A DNA stretch of 64,000 nucleotides from Azolla caroliniana. Taxonomy: Eukaryota > Polypodiophyta. Position numbers and translations under genes: made by a program. The notes under the pieces were generated by a model. That model was given only the letters and a program-made list of their open reading frames with translations. It was not told the DNA's origin and did no database searches. The stretch spans positions 36,865-100,864 of the forward strand of contig JBHGNT010000081.1 in assembly GCA_043228905.1 (NCBI GenBank), in the 5' to 3' direction. This document shows positions 1-7,704 of the stretch, one piece after another; within the stretch, counting starts at the first letter, position 1; each line of letters starts with the position of its first letter.

Positions 1-1
1 G

Positions 2-631
2 ATCCTGATCTACTGTGACAACATGAGCAACATTCAACTCGCCAAGAACCATGTATTCCATGCTCGGACAAAGTACATAGAAGTGCATTATCACTTTGTT
101 CGCGAGCGGGTCCAGAGCGGTGAAGTTGAACTTCAGTATGTTCACACGGATCGGCAGGTTGCCGACATCTTCACCAAGCCGCTAGGATCGGACAAGTTGC
201 AACATTTTTTGGAGATGCTTGGTATTCAACTTCTCGATGTGCCGCACTTGAGGGGGAGAAAAGGAAAGGGAACGGATGGCACCGAACAAGGAGCCGGAGA
301 GGAAGAAAGAACCAACAAAGGGGGAGACAAAGGGAAAAAGGAAGCTGAGTCGGCGAAGGAAGTTGGCACATCCAAACAAGTCGGAACGAGCGGCAACGGC
401 GACAGAGTCAAGAAGGATAGAGCCGACCGGAAGGAGAAGGCCAAGACTCGGACATGGTCTGATATGGTGAAGGGCCTGAAACCGGAAGACGAGTTGGAGA
501 ACACCAATTCGAACAAGAGCTGGAATGAATCGAAGGAAACCGATTCGGTTCAAGATTCGGAGAAGTCGGATCAACTAAAGGCCAAACGAACAGAGACGAA
601 GCGGAAGTTGACGCCAACTGGAAGGAACTGA
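2..631 (+). CDS. Ty1/copia Pol C-terminus (RNase H end) with charged tail, 5' partial
   Basis: The reading frame is open from the window edge and enters with YCDN followed by an NIQLAKN / FHARTKYIE / VHYHFVRE series, the signature of the last part of copia RNase H. It continues through the usual end motif ADIFTKPL (about 185 bases in). RNase H removes RNA from the RNA/DNA hybrid during reverse transcription. In most copia elements the protein stops 10-20 residues after TKPL. Here the frame runs on for about 130 more residues that are rich in Lys, Glu, Asp and Arg, and stops at 631. The tail starts just after a polypurine-like 12-mer that is repeated before the 3' LTR. The upstream part of the element lies outside the window. 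The family is clear; whether the tail is translated is not known. Confidence 0.8.
   Translation: MLIYCDNMSNIQLAKNHVFHARTKYIEVHYHFVRERVQSGEVELQYVHTDRQVADIFTKPLGSDKLQHFLEMLGIQLLDVPHLRGRKGKGTDGTEQGAGEEERTNKGGDKGKKEAESAKEVGTSKQVGTSGNGDRVKKDRADRKEKAKTRTWSDMVKGLKPEDELENTNSNKSWNESKETDSVQDSEKSDQLKAKRTETKRKLTPTGRN
247..258 (+). other. First polypurine-tract-like 12-mer
   Basis: CTTGAGGGGGAG, identical to the 12-mer at 853-864 that abuts the LTR. It lies where the 3' LTR of a copia element would normally begin, straight after the RNase H end, but no LTR follows it here. Confidence 0.5.
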
Positions 632-852
632 TGGGTTGACAAGCGTTGGAGTCGCAGCACCGAGGGAGCTTAAATGGGCATGTTGAGCAGACAAGCCAAC
701 CGAGGAGGTCGAGGTGCACAGAACCAAAAGGGTCGTGGCAAACAAGACCGAACCGGACGAGGAGCGCAAGCAAGGAGGAGCAACGCCAGAAGGAGCCGGT
801 AGAAGAACCGGTTGCCGTGGACACTAACACCACGATCCAACCTCAAGTTGAG

Positions 853-864
853 CTTGAGGGGGAG
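853..864 (+). other. Polypurine tract of the copia element
   Basis: CTTGAGGGGGAG directly precedes the TGTTGAGC start of the LTR, the expected position of the plus-strand primer. Confidence 0.65.
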
Positions 865-1250
865 TGTTGAGCGAGCAAGCTCAACCGGATCCGGATCGGG
901 GAGACGGATCGGAGAGCCGGATTTGAGCGGGAACTGGAAGCCTAATAGTAGCCTAGACTACTAGGTAATCATTGTCTCGTAGTTAGTGTCAGTCGCACGT
1001 AGGAATATTGAAGTACCTGTTAGTACTTATGTCAGTCCTTTATGGACTTGTATAAATAGTGTTGTTTAGCACGTTGTATGTACAAAGTTACAGAGTATTT
1101 TCATTTTTTGAATCTACACTTACGTTCTGCTCTCTCTGTCTCTCCCACTTATACTCTTTGTATACTAAGCTTCTGCATTAAACCTTCATCTTATTCTCTG
1201 TTGCTATCCGGCTGAGCCAGTTCTGTCTAATGCTTCCGCACGTTTACATT
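865..1250 (+). mobile_element. 3' LTR of Ty1/copia element (3' end approximate)
   Basis: The LTR opens with TGTTGAGC directly after the polypurine tract. It contains a TATA box (TATAAATA, 1051-1058) followed by a pyrimidine-rich CT segment typical of the R/U5 region. The right border is uncertain: a TTTACA near 1248 is the most plausible CA end, but the 5' LTR is outside the window, so it cannot be compared. No target duplication can be checked. Confidence 0.55.
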
Positions 1251-2499
1251 CACAAAAATACAAATAATAAGTACTTTTTCTACCGTAAAATTTCAACAAC
1301 ATAATTTTGGTAGATTTGTGACCACGTGACTAATATATAGAGATTGCAAATTAGACACTCTAGCCCTATACTAAGTTCTCTTTGATTATGGAAAACAATA
1401 GTTTGATACAATGCTAGAGGCACTAGAAACAAATTAGATGTGAATCAAATTTCTAATGGAATGAAGTTGGTGTAATAGCAGGTGTATAAATAAAGCTCTT
1501 AAAGGTATACATCATAAGTAGAGGAATTTTAGCTTTCTTCATTATTACATGAGACGAACATAAGGAAGATGTGAAATGCTCTTCATAAATTCTTTATGAC
1601 TTTCTAAGGACGGATTCTATGTCGCCATCAATAGAATGATCACAAAGGTGTACCATTTGAATGTGTGTAATAGAAACTAGAACCATTGTCTTGAAGCATG
1701 CTTTCACTATGGCGCCAATTCTTGCCCATCCAAAATCTTTTCCATCAATATGCTATATTCAAAGTAGATGTTTTGATTTTGCTTTGGGAAATATGTTATC
1801 ATTTGATAGGGTTGACCATAAATGATATCCATTCACCTATCAATTTTAGAAGCTTCGGGTTGCAAAAATTAATTATTGAATTCATGGAAGGAACTTTTGG
1901 GTACACTTAATCCTTTAGAGAACTGGTATATGTTATGCAAGGAACTCCTCATAAAGTCAAGATTTATAGTGATAATTGAAAACTGGAGTTCTTGGCATAT
2001 GTTAAGATTTCCTAGCCAGAGGTAAGATTAAGGGCATACTTCAACGGTTTCTCATGTTGATTTGATGTCCACACGTTTTCCTTGTTCTTCTATAGGTAAA
2101 ATCAAATGCTTTGTCATGTGGAACTCACATATTGAGCTCGCATCAAGTGATCCAACATTTGAGTAGTAACCATAGGATGTGGATGTGGTTCTATACGCCT
2201 ATTAGTTCAACCTTTGGGAGCCATCATGTTTGAGGCACATCATGATGCTTCTTTGTTTGCGTATATTCAAGCATCTCTCCCTTCATATCCATTATTACAT
2301 AATGAGGTTTTAGCCTTGATTTAACTTCATCTTAAAAATGAATAGGATCAAACCACTATTTCATTATTGGAGTTTATATGTTTCAAACGATACTTCCAAG
2401 CTTCGATGTTTTGTCGGGCATATCATGTTTCTCTTGGAAACAAAAAATTGTAGTCTTAGATCCTCCCGATGTATATTGATGAAATTTGTGGTCAATATT
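1251..2499. other. AT-rich stretch without recognisable gene
   Basis: Short broken frames only. The longest (1698-1910, plus, 70 codons) matches no family I know. The stretch lies upstream of a decayed gypsy integrase and may be further decayed pol sequence, but I see no reverse transcriptase motif. Confidence 0.4.
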
Positions 2500-2990
2500 C
2501 TTGGACTTGTTGGGTGAAAATAATGGTGGCCTAATTTCATTGATGTATTAGCTCTTTATTCAATCATATAATATATGTTGACAAGCAAAGGATCCTATGC
2601 ACTTGTTCCATGGGATTTTGCAACCATCACCTATCCCAAACCAAAAAACATTTCTATGGATTTTGTTTTAGAGTTGACACTTTGTTGGGAGGGCAATGTC
2701 ATTCTAGTCATCATTACATGATTTTCAAAGATAACCCATAGCATTAACTACAACACCATTACTAACGAAGGATGCACCATACCTTCTATGTGAAATAATT
2801 AGATTCATGGTTCCCTAAAGACCATCATTAGTGATTGTCGATTGTTTGATCGCTTTTGACTTTTGACATCATCCATAAAATAATGGACAAATAGAATATG
2901 TTAATACATGATTGAAGTAGTATGTGAGATATTTATTGGTCAACACTTGATGAATGGGTTTATTATCTCACTTTAGGTAAGTTCTCAGAT
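2500..2990 (+). pseudogene. Decayed Ty3/gypsy integrase
   Basis: Read across several frames, the order of integrase landmarks is preserved. First comes a QAKD segment of the zinc-binding region (about 2572). It is followed by a proline-rich GILQPSPIP linker and KNISMDFV (about 2646-2669), which holds the first catalytic Asp. A loop segment equivalent to the second Asp region lies at about 2800-2850, and a P-NNGQIEYVNT segment (about 2875-2910) carries the catalytic Glu. Stops and indels interrupt it many times, so it cannot make a protein. No LTRs were found for this copy. The family call rests on motif order, not on a continuous frame. Confidence 0.6.
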
Positions 2991-3313
2991 AACATGTCAA
3001 TGTATGCATGTATTGGTTAATAATAGGCACCATTGTTTCTCAATTCTAGGAACTTGTTGGCCCTCGAATGTTTATGGCTATGATTATTGTCAAGCTTAGT
3101 GCATTCAATCAACCAAACAAAAGATGAGAACGTAACATTGATAGGTTGATGTATAATAAGAACTCATGAGTTAGAGAAAGTCCACAATAAGTTATACATG
3201 ATGTTGCTAGGAGACACTCGTGAAGAAGAAATGACCATTACAATTTCTGATGTTAGTTGCTTATCAAGAACACTAATATGGCTATGGGGTTCAAGGGTAC
3301 CATGAGGATCAAG

Positions 3314-3326
3314 CCCCCCCCCCCCC
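3314..3326. repeat. Poly-C tract
   Basis: A run of 13 C residues in otherwise AT-rich DNA; a likely length-variable site. Confidence 0.7.
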
Positions 3327-3408
3327 TAGTGGTGATTGTCCAAGAGCCGCAAGGAATATAGTAAGAGTGATCGCAAGACGTAAAGTCTTCAAATAGCCCA
3401 TTGTATGC

Positions 3409-3477
3409 ATGATGTATATGCACTACATACATACGTGTATACATGTAGGTATGTGTGTATGTGTGTGTGCGTGGTGT
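3409..3477. repeat. TG/TATG-rich microsatellite at left MULE border
   Basis: Alternating purine-pyrimidine DNA (TATGCAC, TACATACG, TGTGTGTG) abuts the left inverted repeat. A similar TGTG/TATG tract abuts the right one. Confidence 0.55.
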
Positions 3478-3583
3478 CTAACTACTACCAAATATTAAAG
3501 AGGCCAAGTGAGGGAATCGCGGAGGGGGACGGTGCAGGTCGCACCGCTGATGGCGCGTTCGATCTCCACCGTCCAAGATGGAT
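3478..3583 (+). repeat. Left terminal inverted repeat of the MULE
   Basis: Begins TAACTACTACCAAATATTAA and runs to TCCAAGATGGA. It matches the reverse complement of 7418-7522 with scattered differences. Confidence 0.8.
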
Positions 3584-3619
3584 GTGGAATAGGCGCGAAA
3601 AAGCGCGCCACGTAAAAAG

Positions 3620-3811
3620 GGAGCCCGGCTCATACAAAATGGAGCCCGACTCATTAAAGAAGGGCTCCACTTTGTGAAAGGGAGCCCTTCTCATTCATGT
3701 TCAGGGAAGTATAAAAACCCATTCAGGCAAAATGGAGCCCGACTCATTAAAGAATGGCTCCATTTTGTCAAAAGGGAGCCCTTCTCATTCATGTTCAAGG
3801 AAGTATAAAAA
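3620..3811 (+). promoter_or_regulatory. Duplicated 93-bp left-arm unit with two TATA boxes
   Basis: A unit that starts with GGAGCCCGACTC (3641 and 3734) and ends with a TATA box (TATAAAAA at 3710-3717 and 3804-3811) is present twice in tandem, 93 bp apart. A further GGAGCCCGGCTC lies at 3620. The position at the 5' end of the element, ahead of the Ulp1-like and transposase sequences, suggests a duplicated promoter. Promoter function is inferred from the TATA boxes only. Confidence 0.5.
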
Positions 3812-4029
3812 CCCATTTTCTGTCATTTTTTGTCATTTTCTGTCATTCATGGGTTTGAGGGTTTAGGGTTTTTTAGCAAGGCGCACCACCTGTCTGCGAG
3901 CACTCGTTGCAAACATCTTCGGTGAGGCACTGCGAGCACCTGCAGTCCAGAGGTAGGCATCATATTCCTTCTATTAGGTTTTGGTTTTTATTAGGTATCA
4001 TATTCTTTCTATTAGGTTTAGGGTTGCTT

Positions 4030-4890
4030 CTAATAGGTACCATAAATGTGTGTATGATTAAATACATGTATGTGTGTATGATTCAATACATTTGTGTGTG
4101 TATGTGTATGATTAAATACATGTATGTGTGTGTATGATTGAATACATTTCTGTGTGTGTATGATTGAATACATTTGTGTGTGTGATGGGTTTAGGGTTAC
4201 ATGTATGTGTGTATTTAAGATCTTCTTTGGGCTGTGAATGTGTGTGTTTGTTGTATGATTGAATACATTTATTTGGGAATGTGCGTGTATACATGTGTAT
4301 GATTGAATACATTTCTGTGTGTGTATGATTGAATACATTTGTGTGTGTGATGGTTGAATACATGTATGTGTGTATTTAAGATCTTCTTTGGGCTGTGAAT
4401 GTGTGTGTTTGTTGTATGATTGAATACATTTATTTGGGAATGTGCGTGTATACATGTGTATGATTGAATACATTTCTGTGTGTGTATGATTGAATACATT
4501 TGTGTGTGTGATGGTTGAATACATGTATGTGTGTATTTAAGATCTTCTTTGGGCTGTGAATGTGTGTGTTTGTTGTATGATTGAATACATTTATTTGGGA
4601 ATGTGTGTGTATACATGTGTATGATTGAATACATTTCTGTGTGTGTATGATTGAATACATTTGTGTGTGTGATGGTTGAATACATGTATGTGTGTATTTA
4701 AGATCTTCTTTGGGCTGTGAATGTGTGTGTTTGTTGTATGATGAATACATTTATTTGGGAATGTGTGTGTATACATGTGTATGATTGAATACATGTATTT
4801 GTGTATTTTAGATCTTCCATGGGCTGCGAATGTGTGTGCATGTGTATGATTGAATACATGTTTGTGTGTATTTAAGATCTTCTATAGGCT
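4030..4890. repeat. 161-bp tandem repeat with TGTATGATTGAATACAT subunits
   Basis: The landmark GATCTTCTTTGGGCTGTGAA recurs at 4219, 4380, 4541 and 4702, a period of 161 bp, with degenerate copies at about 4806 and 4875. Each unit holds several shorter copies of TGTATGATTGAATACATTT. Open frames on the minus strand here encode only Thr/His/Asn-rich repeat peptides and are not genes. The array occupies the place where the N-terminal half of the Ulp1-like protease would be expected. Confidence 0.9.
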
Positions 4891-5216
4891 ATACGACATA
4901 TCTCGAGTCGGACACATGACCATTGCATCATCAACAACGGGCAATTCCATGAATTGCGTATCCCAACCCAACCTAATGGGACCGATTGTGGGTATTACGT
5001 GATGCAAACTATTCGCATGTTGGTCGAGGAGTTGATTCAAGGATTTGAGTCCGATCAATTTGTAAGTATTTATGAGATTTGAATTTGAGCATTTGTTTTT
5101 GTTTTTGTTGATGGCATCTTCAATTGTAGGGTAAGGAGCAATGGTTTGGATTCGAAGACGTGGAGCTCCTTCGGAAAATCATGGCAAAATGGGCACGAAG
5201 GACTTTGGGCATATGA
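4888..5216 (+). pseudogene. Ulp1-like (C48) cysteine protease C-terminal fragment
   Basis: Two exons can be read: about 4888-5061 and 5130-5216, joined in phase across a GTAAGT...TTGTAG intron. The first holds TQPNGTDCGYYVMQ, in which the Gln (4969-4971) of the oxyanion hole and the nucleophilic Cys (4987-4989) of Ulp1/SENP proteases are intact. These enzymes remove SUMO from target proteins. The second exon gives a short basic C-terminus ending at TGA 5214-5216. The upstream part that should carry the catalytic His and Asp is not seen; it is replaced by tandem repeats. The fragment lies inside the MULE, so it is part of the transposon and not a host SUMO protease gene. It is inactive as it stands. 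Confidence 0.7.
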
Positions 5217-5219
5217 CTA

Positions 5220-5600
5220 CGTGGAGTCATTTTGCAATGGTTGTATATGACTCAATGTAAATCATTTTGGTTGTATATGAATCTCATTTTGGTTGTAGAT
5301 GACTCAATGTAAATCATTTTGGTTGTAGATGACTCAATGTAAATCATTTTGGTTGTATATGACTCAATGTAAATCATTTTGGTTGTATATGAATCTCATC
5401 TTGGTTTAATATGAATCAATTTTTGAATCTCATTTTGGTTGTATATGAATCTCATCTTGGTTGAATATGAATCAATTTTTGAATCGCATTTTGGTTGTAT
5501 ATGAATCTCATTTTGGTTGTGTATGAATCTCATTTTGGTTGTATATGAAAATCATTTTGGTTGTATATTGGAATTGTTTTGGGTGTCAAAAGAATAAGAC
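5220..5600. repeat. Minisatellite, ATTTTGGTTGTATATGA unit
   Basis: Repeated copies of CATTTTGGTTGTATATGA followed by ATCT or CTCAATGTAAAT, in units of about 20 to 37 bp. No coding potential. Confidence 0.85.
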
Positions 5601-5689
5601 TAATAGCTTATTGACAAGTAGTGAAGGCAATGGTTTTTGAGAAAGGCCAATAAAGAGTAAGTATATAGAAAGAGTGCTTCAGTCCTTAC

Positions 5690-5912
5690 GTAAAGAATAC
5701 ATAATAAGACATAATGTCAATCCATTTCAAAGACATAATAAGACTCAATGTCAATCCAATTCAAAGACATAATAAGACATAATAAGACTCGATGTCATTC
5801 CATTTCAAAGACATAAATAAGACTCAATGTCAATCCATTTCAAAGACATAAATAAGACTCAATGTCAATCCATTTCAAAGACATAATAAGACTCAATGTC
5901 AATCTTATGACT
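5690..5912. repeat. Minisatellite, AGACATAATAAGACTCAATG unit
   Basis: At least five copies of a roughly 38-bp unit, AGACATAATAAGACTCAATG plus TCAATCCATTTCAA, with small indels, directly upstream of the transposase frame. Confidence 0.85.
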
Positions 5913-5934
5913 AAGGTTAAAAATCGGGAGTGCC

Positions 5935-7042
5935 ATGACTAAGGTTGATTGGGCTTTGATCTTGCATCATGCCTATGCACTCCGAGATCTTGGGAAAGTG
6001 GCACATGTTCAACCCTACCTGCATGGTGAACCAGGATCTCCCGCCATACAACCATTTATCTTGATACTTCAAGATCAATGGATGTTGGAAATGTGTGAGC
6101 GGTTGACCCTAAACAACTCTTGGGCAATCGACTCGACATTTAAAACAAACCAATTTGGGCTACCATTATATGCCGCAGTTGCCCCCAATGCCATGGGAAT
6201 TGGGATCCCATTATGGTACATGCTTTGTAGTTCTGATAAGGGGTCAAACCATGAGCAAGTGGCATTAGAAACTTGTTTGAGAGTCATATTCGCAAGGATG
6301 CCCACGGTGAGGCCAAATGCGATAGTGATCGATAAATGTTGGACGTCATATAATGCCATAACTAATGTGGTTGCAACAGACCGTCAATCTTGGATTGTTG
6401 TAAATGGGCAACGGTCCCAAACACATTTGTGGTTTGACATGTGTGTGGAGGAAACTCTGGCCCAAGTTTGGTAGAATGTTCAACTATGGACATGTTGACA
6501 CTACCAATATTGTGGAAAGACATTGGCAGTTTATCAAGTATACTGCCTTGAGGGGAAGAATAAACCGATCAATTACCGACCTTCTACATGTCTTAATCGG
6601 GGACAGTGAAACTGGCACTTGCATAGGAGGAACGGTAATAGAATGGTACAAGCAACGACAAGAAATATGTGAGAGTGGTCGGTTTGCACCTCGTGCGAAT
6701 TGTAGGGATCAAAGGTCTCGACTTAAAGAAGCAGAGAGAATATTGGAAAGGTATGTCGAAAATAGACATCTCGCAAGAACTTATTGGCAGCAACAATAGA
6801 CATCTCGTGCAACAATAGACATCTCGCAAGAACTTATTGGCAGCTCCCCAAACACTTCCAAATCCCACTCCGGAAAATTATAAAGAGGTGCTAGTCGGGC
6901 TAGGAGGAGATTGCCATTGGTTGACCATGAGAAGGTTCGGTGTTTGCGTTGCGATGGCTTGACCTTGACTTCAAGGGACTCAAATGTTACATGTTGTAAA
7001 AATTGTGGTTGCATCTTGCAATCATCCCGACATGAGCCATAA
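5935..7042 (+). pseudogene. MULE transposase, frameshifted
   Basis: The first frame (5935-6474, 179 codons) has the MULE DDE core. WAIDSTFKTN holds the first Asp (residue 66), followed by a GLPLYAAVAPN...GIPLWYML strand pair, and AIVIDKCW holds the second Asp (residue 133). A stop and a +1 change near 6470 move the protein to the next frame (to 6799), where TTNIVERHWQFIKY carries the third acidic residue. The sequence goes on beyond a local duplication (6755-6845) to a third frame ending at TAA 7040-7042 with a CxxC...CCxxCxC zinc-binding tail (about 6936-7020). The N-terminal DNA-binding part is not seen upstream of the minisatellite. This enzyme would cut and join the element's ends. At least two frame breaks make it non-functional here. 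Confidence 0.75.
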
Positions 7043-7213
7043 TCTTAATATGTATATTTCAATTTAGGGTTGTCAACATCTGACATTTTAATATTTTATG
7101 TAAGACTTGTTATTTGAACCTTTACGTTTTTTTGAGAAATTTTATGGTCAGTTTCATGGAAAATATTTGTTGTACACTTACAATTTTGTGGAGTTTTTGA
7201 TGTTTGTTGCTAC

Positions 7214-7400
7214 AGAGTCGGGCTCCTTTTGACAGAGTCGGGCTCCTTCTTACTGATGTGATCTGACAGCGGGGCTCCTTCTGACAGAGTCGGGCTCCCT
7301 CTTGCATAGGTTGTCTGACAGCGGGGCTCCTTTTTTACAGAGTCGGGCTCCCTGTGGGAGAGTCGGGCTCCTTTTCGCAGAGTCGGGCTCCTTCTGACAG
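7214..7400 (-). repeat. Right-arm array of GAGTCGGGCTCC motifs
   Basis: The 12-mer GAGTCGGGCTCC or a one-step variant (GCGGGGCTCC) occurs about eight times at roughly 20-35 bp spacing. It is the reverse complement of the GGAGCCCGACTC motif of the left arm, so both ends carry the motif pointing inwards. Such subterminal arrays are typical of transposase-binding regions; binding itself is inferred. Confidence 0.75.
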
Positions 7401-7417
7401 ACGTTGTCAGCTTTTTA

Positions 7418-7522
7418 TCCATCTTGGACGGTGGAGATCGAACGTGCCATCAGCGATGTGACCTGCACCGTCCCTCTCCGCGATTCCCTCACTTGCCCTC
7501 TTTAATATTTGGTAGCAGTTAG
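7418..7522 (-). repeat. Right terminal inverted repeat of the MULE
   Basis: Reverse complement of 3478-3583, ending AATATTTGGTAGCAGTTAG. It includes the same GC-rich core (CCTGCACCGTCC...CGCGATTCCCTC). Confidence 0.8.
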
Positions 7523-7626
7523 TCACGAGCGTGTGTGTGTATGTATATATCAAATGTATGTATGTATGTATGTATATACGTACATACATACATACTGCAT
7601 ATATGTAATAATGTATGTATATATAT
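7523..7626. repeat. TG/TATG microsatellite between MULE and EMC3
   Basis: (TG)n, (TATG)n and (CATA)n tracts directly right of the MULE end and upstream of EMC3. A pyrimidine-poor TATATATTGCAG at 7620-7631 could be a splice acceptor of a 5' UTR intron. Confidence 0.7.
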
Positions 7627-7704
7627 TGCAGAAGACAGGACGATATTGGCTTTTAGTTTTAGGTCTATCTGTAGACCTGCAGGCGGAGAGGGCGAGTGGT
7701 AGCC

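Larger units (their letters stand above)
3478..7522 (+). mobile_element. MULE-type DNA transposon with Ulp1-like remnant
   Basis: The element is bounded by inverted repeats of about 105 bp (3478-3583 and 7418-7522), far longer than those of most cut-and-paste families but usual for Mutator-like elements. Inside, in order, lie a left array of GGAGCCCGACTC motifs, 161-bp tandem repeats, a C48/Ulp1-like protease remnant, two minisatellites, a broken MULE transposase with a zinc-binding tail, and a right array of the motif in inverse orientation. MULEs carrying Ulp1-like proteases are known in flowering plants (Kaonashi-type). I find no convincing 9-bp target duplication; both flanks are microsatellite, which may hide it. 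The coding parts are frameshifted, so the copy is probably inactive. Confidence 0.75.

Noticed and set aside
4030-4794. Several Thr/His-rich minus-strand ORFs
   Set aside because: They are translations of the 161-bp tandem repeat and are near copies of each other.
5220-5912. CRISPR-like look of the short repeats
   Set aside because: Units vary in length, have no distinct spacers, and lie in a plant transposon.
3469-7531. 9-bp target duplication for the MULE
   Set aside because: Bases on both sides are microsatellite and no matching nine bases could be found next to the inverted repeats.
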